Shown here in pieces: positions 1 through 12,197 of a DNA stretch of 64,000 nt. A model generated the notes under the pieces. That model worked only from the letters and a program-made list of their open reading frames with translations, did not search any database and had not been told where the DNA came from. How positions within the stretch are numbered: the stretch's first letter is position 1; every line of letters starts with the position of its first letter. The stretch comes from Alternaria dauci (Eukaryota; Ascomycota; Dothideomycetes; Pleosporales; Pleosporaceae), in NCBI RefSeq assembly GCF_042100115.1, contig NC_091273.1:2232001-2296000 (forward strand), in the 5' to 3' direction. The position numbers and the translations under genes are program-made.

Positions 1-2529
1 TGGCTTGGGGAGTTGCCAGCAGTGGTTTGTCCGCCATCGATGGAACGTCGGCCCTGTGTGGAGGCTGGCGTTGGTGCATTGAGGGCCGACGACGAGTTTT
101 GTGGTGTGCTGATTTGGTGCTGGTTGCGCATGTAAGCCAGGGCGTTTGGGTCGGAGGGAGGTATAGAGTGCGTGCTGGAAGGGCGCGCAGAAGGATCATT
201 GCTTACGGAACTGTTGGTGTTTGCTGATACTCGGCTGAAGAACTGGGGTGTGGTCATGTTTGTCATGTTCATGCTGTATGGTTGGAGGCTTGGGGATGCT
301 TGGTCCGCTGGCGATGGATGATGACTGCTCGTTTGGACGGATGCGCGACGATTTGCCCTGGGCGTGTTGATCTCGTTCCAGGGACCATATTTGGCATCGG
401 TCCGGGATAGTACTGTGGCAGCTTCTTCTGGCATCTCGACTTTCCACCGCTTGGCCAGAACGCTGAGGATGCCGAGGGTCCGGCGAGCACAAAGCCAACC
501 TTCAGCTATCTCTTCAAGGTGCTTGACGCCATGTATGATATCGCGCTTCGCATTCTTCTCTGGTAAATTCAAAAGGTGTATCGTGCATGCCGAGTGTGCA
601 ATGTATACACAGATGTTGCATATCTGGCGCAGCCCATGCGATCGCTTGTACAGTCGGAGTAACTTTGAGATCATGGCAGCAGCTTGTGTACACAACTTCC
701 TTGGTGATACAGTTGCGGGCAGTGGGGAGTTGTTCGGATTATACTTGAGGAACGGTCGGAAAAGATGGATATACAACAATTGAAAGAACATACTGCGTCC
801 CTGTCAGTGCGACCCTGTTGTGCAATATGCAAGCGTACTTACTGCATGACAAGCATGTGGGGTAAACCGCCTTCCTTGGGTTCCAATTCCTTGGGCAGCT
901 CTCTTTTCCACGTCTCTAAACGCATGTGTATTTCGCTCAGCTTCTTCAGCTCCGCTTGCCTGCCCTTGGCCTTGTCCATATCAGTCGGGTTGTAGAAGGA
1001 GTTCATCAGGTCGCTGGAGATTTCGCACAGTTTGGAGATCTGGAGTGCGACGGCGCGCGTCCGACTGGGCTGAGAATGTGCTTGGCTGAGACCAGAGTCT
1101 GTGACTGCGCTCCACGTTTCCGCATCTTCGCTGGGAAAGACTTCGAACTTGGGGACGGTAAGCATCGTGTTGGGCAGTTGTGGCAATCGTCCCATGTAAT
1201 TACTCCAGCACTTGTCGAACAAGAAGCAGCCCCAGAACGTGATCCTTCGCGCGTCCTCTTCATTGTCGTCGATTGTGTCGTTGCTGTGCATGCCGAGATT
1301 CAGGCCAAGGTCGTACGCCATGCGGAACGACATGCCGCTGTAGACCCATCCCTTTGCTTCCCGCCCGCAGCCGGCTTCTCGCACAGACATCAAGGCGAGA
1401 GCTTGCACTGTTGTCAGAGCTGGCACCTCGTGCAGATCGTCCTCCATGATCAACCGCTTGGCTTCCTTGAAGAAGTGGTCGCCTGCCGTTGCAGAGTCGT
1501 CGCGGATAGCCCGGGCTGCAGGCCAGGAGGTGAAGTGACAGCCCAGTGCTAGCATGGCGTTGACGAGCAGCGGCGAACAGTATTGTGTCTTCCTCCCGGA
1601 CCCTGGCAGCGGCTTGCCCAGTCTGAATTCCTGTAGGAAGAGATTCTTGGACAGGGTGGTGAAGAAGCTGTAGTGCCAGCAAAAGTACATGCTGATGAGA
1701 TGCTGCACAAGCTCCGGGTCCGACGTGACGGTGGTCCACGAGCAGAAGGGATCCTGCGATTCCGGGTACTGGTCGTCGGGGTATGTGTCGGGCGACTCGG
1801 CCTCTTCGCTGCCTTTGCCCAGGTATATGAGATGCGATGTGCCGCCAATGTACCTCGTCGACCCGTCCTCGAGCCGCAGCTCGCCCATCTTGCCGCTCAG
1901 CTGGCTCTCAAAGGTGCCCTTTGCCGGGGCCATGATGGGCGTGGTGACGGGGCTTCCGGGCTCATCTTGGTCGTCGTCGCCATTCTCCTTTGCAATGATA
2001 GCCTCGGCAACCGAGTCCAGGCTCTCGCAGGTGCGTATTTGGTTCACGAGGTGGGCGACTTCTTCTTCCGGGTAGTTGAGGATGGCCTGGACGAGCGTCT
2101 GGAGGGTCGAGTTGCGCGTCTTGAGGTTGTCAATGTCCTTCTTGTAGACGCCCTTGCGGCGGTGGTCCGAGTTTGGGTCGTAGATGCAGGGCGTGTTGTA
2201 GACGGCGGCGCATGCTGAGCAGGCGGGCGTGGTGCCGTCGCACTGTGTCCCGGGTTAGCGACGACTCTCGTGTGGCCAGGCGCGTGGTGCCGCGCGTGCT
2301 GGCGGTGCTCCGGAGAATGCGTATAGAGGCGGCCGGAGAAAGGGCATCAGGGCCAATTCCCGTTACCTAAACATACCTTGGACTTGCGCTTCCTGCACGG
2401 GACACAGGCCGACGAGATGCAGCGCCGCTTCTTCGAGTCTTCGCTCCCCGCATCCCGTTTGCCCCTTCGTCCCTTCTTGGCGGGTGCATCGGCGGCTGCT
2501 TGCGCCTCTGCAGTGTTGTTGTTCTCCAT
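1..2529 (-). CDS. nirA: NirA/NIT4-type nitrate assimilation transcription factor (3' end beyond window)
   Basis: Pathway-specific Zn2Cys6 activator of nitrate and nitrite reductase genes, acting in the nucleus. Three exons are visible: 2529-2377, 2242-843 and 792 to the left edge, giving about 781 codons before the window ends with the frame still open. The binuclear cluster is C42, C45, C52, C59, C62 and C70, split by the first intron exactly before C52. A linker and dimerisation region follows (YDPNSDHRRKGVYKKD), then the fungal-specific transcription factor domain from about residue 200, including GREAKGWVYSGMSFRMAYDL and FWGCFLFDKCWSNYMGR. After the second intron the frame continues with HLFRPFLKYN and WLCARRTLGILSVLAKRW, as in NirA of aspergilli and NIT4 of Neurospora. 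The C-terminus is Ser/Pro/Gln-rich and presumably activating. Similarity along the whole length makes the family call firm. Activity in known homologues also requires the GATA factor AreA; that is family knowledge. Confidence 0.93.
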
Positions 2530-3084
2530 AGCAGGTCCTCGAGGTTTGGCCGGAGATGCTAAATGTGGGGGAATGGCGGGGCGCGCTGCGACGGGGCCTC
2601 AAGCAGCGTGACATTAATCAGCGGCCGCTCGACATGTCCTCCCGCGCCTGCTTCAGCCCTCTATCTCGCGCGCTCAGCATGGCTGGCCAAGGACCGGCAA
2701 GCGGGTGCAATCGAACCGGAATCGCCGTCGCATTGGGTTGGTGAAGAGTGACTGCGCGACCGTCCTGCGTCGTTGACCTTCCTTGCCATCACCCGCCCCG
2801 TCATTGGTCCAATTCGGCCCTTATCTGCCACCTCCCCTGGCCCACTGACGCCTTCGTCCATCACTGCAGCCAGGCGCGATAAAGCAACGAGGCACTTGAA
2901 CCTTTGCACTTTTCCATAGGATACCTACTCCAAAAACAAACGCCCATGGTGGCGCCGGGGCGTCTTCAGTCCACTCCCACAAGCAGCACGAGGAAACCTA
3001 AAATCCTCCAAAGACTTCCACCCAAAACCAAAGCCCAATTTCTCGTATCCATCCCGCCATGCAACTCTCCAACCGCCCAACCAC
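2530..3084. other. Intergenic, nirA promoter and 3' flank of SNF2 gene
   Basis: This holds the nirA 5' flank and the 3' flank of the SNF2 gene in tandem orientation. I see no convincing coding frame. A B-box-like string on the minus strand near 2707-2717 has no tRNA fold around it. Confidence 0.6.
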
Positions 3085-6000
3085 CTAAAAGTCATCGGCA
3101 TATCCCTCATCGTCTCGGTCAGCCCGGAAGCCGCCGCGCGGGTCCGGGTTGTCGACCATGATGAACGGCCTGCCGTCGGGATCCTCCTCCAGATTACCAA
3201 ACAGTCGCATCAGCGAGCGTGTATCCATCCTGCAACACCATTAGCCATGCTTGAAGGAATCTCAAAGGAAGCCCACTCACCTCTTCATCGTCTTTCCGTC
3301 GTCTTCCATGATCGAAGCAATCTCATTCTGCTTGCGCTCTTGCATGTTGATCAGACGCTCATCGACCGTGTTCCTGACACAGAGCTTGCTCATGAATGTC
3401 TCCTCGCGCTGGCCAATTCGGAAGACGCGGCAGAAGGCTTGCTGTTCAGAGGCCGAGTTCCACCAAGGGTCGATCATGATGACTTTGGAAGCCATGGTAA
3501 GGTTGAGGCCCACTGTGATATAGTTAGCAGCTGAGCTGCACAAGGGATTTGCGATACTTACAGCCACCGCAGCGGAGAGACGCCAACATGATCTTGCAAT
3601 CCGCATTCTCGGCGAATGAGGTAATGGCCTTGTCACGAGCGCCCAGACTCATGTTGCCGTGGTACTGGCAAGGCAGATACGTTAGCAAAAGTTGGTAATA
3701 ATCCAGGGCCCAAACATATGCCTGGAGGTATTCAGGGCTCATCTCGGCGTCGAACGAAGGTACAGAAACCCATGTCGTCGTCTGGTCGCTGCTTACCTGC
3801 TCGGTCTGCCAATTTTCTCCCTTGAATACGCGCGCCAGGATGCGGATCCTAACGTCTGTTAGCCTGTTTAACAACGGAGCGTGGTAGTCGGCTTACATTG
3901 GCAGAAACTGGGTATAGACGATAATCTTGACGTATGGGTTCTCTTTAAGCCAGTTCATAATCTGACTCTTGACAGCTGGAGGTGTAAAGGTACCAAGTCA
4001 GTGTGTTTCTCACAACCGATCTGTCCTGTCACAACTTACCAATCGTCTTTGCAGAAGGCAGAACGTCGTCGCCAGCCAGAGCGAGCCAGTCATCAGCAAT
4101 ATCTTCGCGGCGCTTACGATTCTGCTCCTTCTGCTTCTTCTTCCTAGTATTGGCTCGTGTGCCTTGCGCTGGCGCATCTGGTGTGTTGTCTTCGTCGTCC
4201 ACCTCGCAGGGATGAATGGTTGTGGGAATCTTACCACACGCCTTGCAAGGCAGATATACATCATCATTGTCATTCTCAGCCATCTCGATAAGCATGTCCT
4301 CATAGCAAGGTTCTCTGCACATCAGATGGCCACAGGATGTCAACTGTGGTCCTCGTGGTTGTTTGCCACAGCAGCTGCACTTGGCCTTCTGTTTCGTCTG
4401 CTCCCAGCTCTCTCCTGTCTTGAGGCTGCGCAAGAAGGGCTTGAAGTTGAATTCCTTGCCGAAATCGCCACCCGTGGCGAGGCGTCGAGTAATTTCCTCC
4501 GCAGCCTCGTCGTCAACGCCGTCGTCGGCGTCCTCCTCCAGGAGATCGTCGTCGCTATCTTTATTGTTGTCTGATAAATACTCCTCATTTCTAGCTTTGG
4601 CGGCGGCTTCGGCGGCATTCTTTCGAGCTTTGGTGGCAGCCCTCTTGGCTTCAAGAGCGGCAGTCTTCTTCTTCTGGTCGGCTGCAACCTTGTCGAGCTG
4701 TCTACGAACAGCGGCGATTGTATGCCCTCCCCGCTGGCTGCTGTCTTTTGCCTCCTTTTCGACCACCTCTTTGATGGCCTCGATGTCTTCGCGCTCGAGA
4801 AGATCGCGGACCACAAACTGGAGCATGAGGATGTGAGCTGTCAGTTGACGAAGTCGAAGAAGCATCCTGAGAACATTAGCAACATTAATCAGATTAGAAA
4901 GAGCTGTCAGTACTCACACCAACGCGTTGTTGTACGACTTGTCCAGAGTACCGTTCTGCGACCACATGTTGATGCACTTTGCGAACCGCGTGCGGACGAT
5001 ATCGTAAATGCTCCTCTCGACAGAATTGAACTCGCACCAATATGTCGTCTGGTCGGCTTGGGGGAGCTTCAGGATGGGAGCCCCAAACATCTCGTCCGCG
5101 TGGGTGCGTCGGATCATGAACTGCGAAAGTCGCACCAGCAGTCTCTCAGTATTCTCCGCATTCTTACTGTCGCAGTAGTTGTGCTTGAAGATCTTCAGGC
5201 TGCCGGTATGCGGGACATCAAGAAATTTGAAATACGGGTAGAGCTCGACCAAGCTGTTCAGAATCGGAGTGCCACTGAGAGCCCACTTGTGGTGCGCCAT
5301 GAGAGCCCGACAGGCGATTGATGTTCGCGACATGTGGTTCTTGATGGCCTGGGCCTCGTCAAGAACGACGCGCAAGAACATCATGCTGTGCAGCGGACCC
5401 CTCTGTTTTTCGTAGATCTTTTGCCACCAATCGATCTTCTGCTGTGCAGTCTGGCACTCAATGGGCGGTTCGTTCTTCGGGTACGACTTCATGATCTCGG
5501 CGTAGGTCGTGAGAACAATGTCGTGCACTTCCAAGATGTCAAGGGCGTTGGTCGAATCAACGCGTGTACCAGAGCCATAACGCATGATCCTCATCCTGAC
5601 TTTCGATGCATCGGTATGCAGTTCGATTTCGTTCTTCCACTGTGTCAACAGTGCAGGACTAGCCACGAGCAGAGTCGTCTTGGGGCCTGTGTCGTTCTTG
5701 GCCGGTCGACCGTTTATGATATTCGCTGTCAGAGTTAGTTCTGTTCAAGCACATCTGTTCGATACACGTACCCAGCATCATGAGGGTCTTGCCAAGTCCC
5801 ATCTGGTCAGCCATCAAGCCGCCCCTTGGCTCTTCCATTGCGTTTTCTCGGCGACGCATAAAGGCGGTACCAGTCAGCTGGTACCCTTTGAGCGAGGTCT
5901 TCATGCCTTTGACTTTCCAAAGGCCTCTGCCATCTGACCCGACGCTGCCCCTACCATCAAAGTCTTTCGATGCGGCCAGCAGGATGTTCATGTCGGTCCT

Positions 6001-7302
6001 TGCTTTCTTCTGCTCGCTCAGAGGTACGCTGGCGATGAGCTCTTTCAGTGCGTCTAGCTTGTTTCTTGATCTGAACGTGGGCTGCTCAGCTGCATTCGCG
6101 CCGGCTTGTTGGTTGAAGACGTTGGCGTTGAAGAGCGAAGTGGCTTGCTTGACTACATGTTCTATGGCCTTCTTTCCTGCGGCCTTGCCTCCACGGCTCT
6201 TGGTAGGCTTCTTGGGGCCAGACTTTGCCTTGGTTGGTTTTCCTGTCGATTTGCTCTTGGGCCCTTTACCACGGCCAGTGGGTGTTGCGGCCTCTGTAGT
6301 ATCGTCGGCCGCGGCTCCCTTCTTCTTCTTTGGCGGTAGGTCGCCTGCAGCCTCCAACGCGACTCGCATACTCTGGAGTTCAGCTGCTTGCATCGATATC
6401 GGTTTCGCCTCTTTCGTCGGCATCGATCGACGGCGACGCTTTCGAGGTTCAGAATCGCCATCAGACTCCTCTTCTTGCTCTTTGTGTGCCGGGAGGCGGA
6501 ATACTGGAAAAAGCTCTGCGTCACCCTCCTTTTCCTCTCGTGCTTTCTCGAGATCACGGGCTCGCTTCCTCTTCCTGGCTGCCTCGGCGCCTTTGATCTT
6601 CATCCACTGAACGTCTTCCTTGAAAGAAAGAGTCCCAGTCTTCCTTTTGATGTCATCGTAATAGCGTTTGTGTTTCTCGAATTCTTGGACTGCCAGCTTG
6701 TCATCAAGAGCACCTTGGTCGACCTGTGGGACGGCGGTAGATGAGGGTCGTCTTTGCGTGACGGCCTCAAGGTATGCCTCGCTATCGAGGTGGGCATTGG
6801 TGCGATATGTCGAAGTCTTTCTGCTAGCGGCAAGCTTCTGTTCCTCCCTCTTTTTCTGCATTCGTATAATTGCGCTGTAGACACCAGACCCCTTCTGGCC
6901 ATGAGAGGTAGAGCGTGGCGGAGGGACCATGGGCACGATGGGGTTTTTTCGGGGACCGGTCTTTGGCGGAGGGGGCCTGTTTTCAGGGATGAATAATGAG
7001 GTAGGGTCGGGGTCGTCGATTTCTAGTGCTTGTTCAGAGCTGTTGTGCATGGTGATATCTGGGGCGTCGTGTTGCTCAACCGAGGCAATAGGTGTGTCTC
7101 GATTATGATTGAGAAACTCTTCTTCGATCATCTCTTCATCGTCTTGGTACTCGTGGTTTGAAACTGCTTGACCGTCTTGTTCCATACCATCGAGCTGATA
7201 TTCATAGTCATCATTCGCCATATCATGGTCGTTGGGGTCTTCGATGTCTGGAACCGTGATCTGAGTGTCGATTGCGTCGCCCATGTCATCAGGCTGAGCC
7301 AT
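3085..7302 (-). CDS. SNF2-family ATPase/helicase with inserted RING finger
   Basis: Nuclear DNA-dependent ATPase of the RING-containing Rad5/Rad16/HLTF-like branch, probably in DNA repair or chromatin remodelling. Eight exons: 7302-5772, 5725-4918, 4866-4040, 3975-3897, 3848-3797, 3664-3562, 3512-3281 and 3229-3085, giving about 1258 aa. The first 430 residues are acidic, then Lys-rich (GKGPKSKSTGKPTKAKSGPK). The helicase core shows motif I DQMGLGKT near residue 500, motif II DEAQ near 640, motif III SGTP near 665, and the C-terminal lobe with GLGLNLTMASKVIMIDPWWN and FCRVFRIGQ. A coiled Lys/Glu/Ala-rich insert and an acidic run precede a RING-like cluster beginning CSCCGK near 945, with CGH and a final CKAC pair. 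The start is the methionine of MAQPDD; the frame is open 42 codons further upstream but that part looks like untranslated leader. The RING suggests a ubiquitin-ligase role (inference). Orthology within the subfamily is not resolved. Confidence 0.9.
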
Positions 7303-8012
7303 GGTGGCGCGACACTGAGATGAGGTTGATGTAATAGTTAGAGGCCAAGTAGACTCAAATAGGCTTGAAGGATGACAAGGGAAGAATGAGGGAAGAGGGA
7401 TGATGTAGGAAGGAAGAAGGAGTAACAAGATGTGAGGCTTATATAGACAGTAGCAGCGTTGACGCTAGAGCGGATCAGCCAGGTGAGAGTGATGCGCAGC
7501 AGAAGCTGGGGATCCAGATTGAGGGTGAGAGCAATGTGCGGTAGAGGCTTGATAGGAGCCACACGCACAAGCACATGAGGCTGGCAGACCGAAGTCAAGG
7601 TGAGTGAGAGTGCACGAATCCGAATCCAACACATCTAACGTACGCATTGCGCTGAGAAACTCCTGGCGCCCTCTGGACTACACTCTGGAAGGACACATGG
7701 TATTTTTCACAGCAATTGCTCTTAACACTTACTCGGTACATCAATGCGATCCATCGTCCAACCACGGCATAGACATTGAGAAGAGAACCCAGAGTAGACA
7801 TTATCGCTTGTATTGCTATTGAAATAAGGTGCTACACTAGCCCTTGATATACAATTGGGTATCCGAACAATTTCAAAGAAAAGTAGCAGTCGCAGTATGT
7901 ACTCCCATAAGTCTAGACTCCAAGCACCACCTCTTTCTACAGAGACCCTACAAATATGTACACGAATGATTCAAAAGAAACGATAAAAGCGAGAGCTTAT
8001 GTGGATGTGGTT
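7303..8012. other. Intergenic, SNF2 gene promoter and exchanger 3' flank
   Basis: Leader and promoter of the SNF2 gene plus the 3' flank of the exchanger gene. I see no supported gene. Confidence 0.6.
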
Positions 8013-9882
8013 CTAGCACTGGTTTTCCTCAATGTCGGGGTAGAACCAGGCCGCCAGCGCGATGATGATATAGCTTGCCATGAGCAGAATGCCTTCGAGC
8101 CAATCTGCACGTCGTTAGTAAATCGAGTGGACAGGAGTTCAGGAGTGAAGACTTACGTGACTTGCCGTCCTGAATGAGGTAGTTGACGAGCAATACCGAG
8201 ACGAATAGTGTGGCAATTTGGAAGGTGTCAAAGTAGAGGGTCATGCAGTCTTTGCCCAGAATCCAACCCAAGATGACGATAAGCGGGAAAACGAGGAGAG
8301 CGATTTGCATACTGGAGCCGACAGCGACACCGATAGACAGATCCATCTTGTCCTTGATGGCGACGGTGACCGCAGTAGCGTGCTCGGCAGCGTTACCGAC
8401 AATGGGCAGCAGGATCAAGCCAACGAATGTCGTGGATACGCCACCGGTAGCGGTGAGACCATCGATACTGGAGACCATGAATTCTGAGCAAAAGGCAACG
8501 AGAGTAGTCGAGATTGCGAGAGTGACGAGGGCGCCGATAACGGAGAGAGACGGAGTTTCGAACTCCTCTTCCTCCTCGTCATCGTCTGATCCGTCGGGGT
8601 TCTTGAAGAGTGACTTCATGTTGACACCGCCTCCAGAAGCTGCGGCAGTGCCGGCGCCAATGGCTGCGATACCGCGCGATGCGTCGCCCTCTTCCTTCTT
8701 ACCAGACTTGCGCTTGGGGACCTTTTGGCTGGGCTCGTTGTACATGGTGGCGTGGGTCTTCAACTGAAAGCCGAGGTAGCAAGCGTAGACCAACAGGAGG
8801 ATGACGGCTGTTCCGTGGGACAACTCCTGGTTCCTGACTGCGTCTGCAGCACCGTTTTGCGCGACCGAGTCATCCTCTGCAATGGTGTTGTGGAATACAG
8901 TTGGAATGATGAGCGATGCGATACAAAGAGCAAGCAGCGACGCTGCAGTCTGTGCAACCGTGACGTTGAAGAACTGCTCCAGGCGGTTGATGCCTCCGAG
9001 GAAGAACGACATGCCCAAAACCAACAGCAAATTGGATAACATGCTGCCGATGAGTGAGGTCTTGACAATGGTGATCTCATCCTTGAGTAAGGCTTGGACG
9101 GAGACGATCAATTCCACGGCGTTTCCAAAAGTAGCGTTCAACAATCCACCAAGCGTTTCACCAACTCGGATTGCCAGCTCCTCGGTCGCGTTACTCAGCA
9201 TTGCTGCGAGCGGGATGATGGCGATGAAGTTGATGATGAAAACCGGGACGGGATCCAAATGGGCATAGTAGACAGCGAAACCGACGGGTACCATGACGAG
9301 GAGGACGTTGATCCACGCACCAAAGAGAACAAACTTGATCTGTGCGCCAACCGGAATCTTCCTCTTGAACGCCTTCTTCTTACGTTCCTCCAACGAAAGG
9401 TCATCGGCCTCTGGATGCTCAGCCTCATCGTACTCCGCATCGTGATGATCCTTGCGGAAGATGCCCTTGAACCTAGCTCGTCGGGTGGGACCGACATTGC
9501 TCTCTTGGTTGGAAGGCGCAATTGTGCTGTCACGCGATGGCTTGTGTGCGCCATTCAGTTCAGAAGCCATGTCCTTCTCGGTTGCTGATTCTGGAATAGT
9601 TGAGGATGTGCTGCCGTATGTTGGCGAAGACGCGGATGGCTCGGTGTTGTGGTGGTCGGGCATACCAAACTCCTTTGCGGCTTGGCTGCTCTCCAACCGT
9701 CTTTGCTCCTCGATAGCGGGAGTAGCATGTGTCTCGGATCGCGTCCTGTGTACTGCGTTCTCCTCATCTAGATTAATGTCTCTCGACCGTTGCCGGGCAA
9801 ACGGATTATAGTTGGCTGCGCCATTCCCGCCATGTTGCGATGCGACGCGATGCGCTTGCCTTCGTACGGTATCTAGATTCAT
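8013..9882 (-). CDS. Vacuolar Ca2+/H+ exchanger (CAX/VCX1 family)
   Basis: Antiporter of the Ca2+/cation superfamily that loads calcium into the vacuole in exchange for protons. Two exons, 9882-8157 and 8104-8013, about 605 aa. The cytosolic N-terminus of about 190 residues is Ser/Asn-rich and polar, then basic (RKKAFKRKIPVG). The membrane region carries the two family repeats: GNAVELIVS in the first half and GNAAEHATAVTVAIKDKMDL in the second, each with the essential acidic residue. A long acidic loop (DGSDDDEEEEEFE) separates the halves. The short last exon restores the conserved end WLEGILLMASYIIIALAAWFY. The start is the first ATG in frame; the open frame upstream begins with a non-ATG codon. 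A GTAAGT near 9974 could mark an intron in the leader. In yeast, Vcx1 is controlled by calcineurin (family knowledge). Confidence 0.93.
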
Positions 9883-11606
9883 CGTTAGAGAGAGTTTGAT
9901 GTTTGGCAGGAGATTTCGACTTGTTGGGTGATCAAGATTTGACGCGATCTCGATGCCTCGGAGGTGTGGATCCACTTACGCATTGATCTGCTTTTGCGGC
10001 AGCTGGGCCGTCTTTTTCCACTTAATGGTGGATGGTGGTTTGGTCCAATCGAGAGTCGTGCTCAAGTACGACTTCCGGGTCGGTGTGTATAGTGGTCACT
10101 CGGAACGAAGTGCTTGTGCTTCGGAACAAGTGGCTGAAGCCAAGGCCGTTGAGATGGGGGCGAAGAACTGTTTGGGCTAAGAAGCGCGTAAGTTGTACCT
10201 GCGACGACCGGTGAGAGATAGACGCGAGATGGTGCGCACACTCTGGGTCGGAAATTGAGGGTAGTGAGATTGCTTGTGAAAGAAGGACCGGTGAGATGAA
10301 TGAAGAAAGGGAGAAGGACCCTGGGGTAATTAAACCTGTTGACAGGAGGGCCAGCGCACGAACACTCGTCAGTGGGTGTGGCTGCTGTGCACCTCGCACG
10401 AATGAGAGGCGCGTTTGTATGCTTCAGCCACAACGAAATGGGGCGACTCACAAAGCTAATGGCGATTGTGAAAGGCTGTGTCCAGTAGCGCGTGCATGCA
10501 AACGCAAATCGCTGCATTCGGAGCCCAGTTGATTGTCTATTGCGAAAAGATATGCGAAGCTTCACGTCATGACATTCAAGCCTTGGTCCATGGAACCAAG
10601 ACACATTCAAGGCACTTGGCCAGGGGCTTGGGCTAGGATTGGGGCGTCGAGGCGGTCTGGGCATGACGACGCGCCCAGACTGCGAAACGCTTAATTGGGC
10701 GTCCGCGGCAATCAACGAGCTGCAGGCCAGGCTTTGCGACTCTTGATCTGGGGAAGCAGATGATGCCGTGAGCCTTCCTTGCTTTCGACTCACGAATGCC
10801 TGATCCGCATCGGAGGCTCCACCCCGTCTTCGGGGTAATCTACGTGTACACCGTGAACGTAGAACGCTTAATTTTTTGTCTGCCTGCGTGTCGTTGCCCC
10901 CGTCGCACGGCCGGGACAAGAACGGCATACCAACGGAAGCGCGCTTCCATCAACCCTTCGACTAAAGATCGTATGCAAAACGTTGCGAGGACATGTTCTC
11001 CAGTCTGCATCCAATCATTTCAGCAATTCTTGCTTTTTTCCATTTCATTACCCAACTAGGCAGGTAGCGCAAAGGTCATGGATGACGGCGGGCTCAGAGC
11101 AAGAGAAATGCCGGGCCGTTGTCGTAGCATTGGTGCGTAATCGCCGAGGGCATGCCGCGTCGACGTACGTGGCGGCACCTGCAACAACTTGATTCGTGGC
11201 GTAGTAATTCGAATGGAAGGTAGTCTTCCCTCGGTTCTGGTGCAAGTCATGATTGAGATCTCAAGTCGGGTGCGTCTGCCGTTGTTCCTGCAGCCATGGA
11301 ATCTATGCAGCCACAGAATCTATGCAACCCGTCCGATGACGTATTGCTGAGGTTGCAACGTTGCATACACAGTACATGATCAACAAGCTTCGTCGCACGT
11401 CGACGCTCTAGGTGTATGGTCCAAAGATATTATTCAGCCTGAGTAATGTCTAGTATACACTGGTTGATCCTTTCCCTCTCAAATGTCGATAGCCATCGCC
11501 CTTGAACGCCGTGCTGCTGTCCCACCCATTCCAATGCGCCAGCTGCCACAGACTACACGACCTGGTTGCCCCTCCTCTTGAAACGATTATTCCTGATAGC
11601 ATCAAT
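9883..11606. other. Long intergenic region
   Basis: About 1.7 kb between the start of the exchanger gene and the end of the Pmp3-like gene. It holds the exchanger promoter. A 288-codon minus-strand frame at 10062-10928 is open but has no recognisable domain and reads like translated leader or promoter DNA. A short tandem repeat lies at 11291-11324. Confidence 0.6.
11291..11324 (+). repeat. Imperfect 17-bp tandem duplication
   Basis: Two adjacent 17-base units (11291-11307 and 11308-11324) beginning cagcca and ending gaatctatg differ at two positions. They lie in non-coding DNA, and no function is apparent. Confidence 0.7.
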
Positions 11607-12197
11607 CTACGGGCCCTGAACCTTGTGGTCGCCCTTGATAACCTCCGCGTAGGTTGGAGGCGGCCCTTCAGGCTGGCTCGAGCTACCCTCTCCGCCGTGC
11701 GGTGCAGATGTATTCGCAGGCGAAGTGCCCTTGGCGGCCTTGTGTCCCTTTGGCTGCGCGAAGCTGTTTGTCACGCCGCTCTGCTGTCCTGGAAACTGTC
11801 CGTTGCTTGGCTGGCTACCCACGGTGCCATAGTTTGCCTGTCGTCCGGCCGGCTGCTCATGCGTGATAACATAGTATGTAGTGCGGCCGTCGCTAGCTGT
11901 GCCGTTCTCGCGGTCGGGTACTTGGTGGTATGCGTCGTACGGGTCCGGGTTTTGCAAGATCACGTACCAGGCGTGCAGGAGGCCCGGCAGGAAACCGAGA
12001 CAGCAGAGGGCGAGGTTGATAAGAGAGTCGGCGCTACAGATTCCTTTCTTGACCCAGACGCCTACGGGTGGAAACTAGTCAACGTGTCAGTACTTGGAGC
12101 CGTGGGTCGCAGATGAACGCCTGGTGCCTGCTCAGCTGTGGGGGCGTCAACGTACCAGGACGCTCAGGAGCATCAGAAAGCAGTCGGAGCCGCACAT
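11607..12197 (-). CDS. Pmp3/Sna-family plasma-membrane proteolipid with long PY-motif tail
   Basis: Small membrane protein of the stress-induced Pmp3/UPF0057 family. Two exons, 12197-12156 (14 codons) and 12074-11607, encode about 169 aa. Residues 1-55 form the conserved proteolipid: MCGSDCFLMLLSVL, FPPVGVWVKKGICSADSLIN, LALCCLGFLPGLLHAWYVI, which should be two membrane helices. Minimal Pmp3 is only about 55 residues, so the next 110 residues are an extra hydrophilic tail rich in Gly, Gln, Ser and Pro. It contains PPPTYAEV, a PPxY motif of the kind bound by WW domains of Rsp5/NEDD4 ubiquitin ligases. Yeast Sna3 and Sna4 have similar tails with PY motifs and act as ligase adaptors or cargo in multivesicular-body sorting, so this copy may be of the Sna type. 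Phase at the intron is zero on both sides. Confidence 0.88.

Noticed and set aside
2707..2717. tRNA B-box-like string (minus strand)
   Set aside because: No A box at the right distance and no cloverleaf arms around it.
7303..7428. In-frame N-terminal extension of the SNF2 protein
   Set aside because: The 42 codons are Leu/Ser/Pro-rich, as from a CT-rich leader, while the acidic N-terminus starts naturally at MAQPDD.
10062..10928. 288-codon open frame on the minus strand upstream of the Ca2+/H+ exchanger
   Set aside because: No domain, Ser/Pro/Arg-rich as expected of translated promoter DNA, and no conserved pattern. It is more likely leader or promoter sequence.
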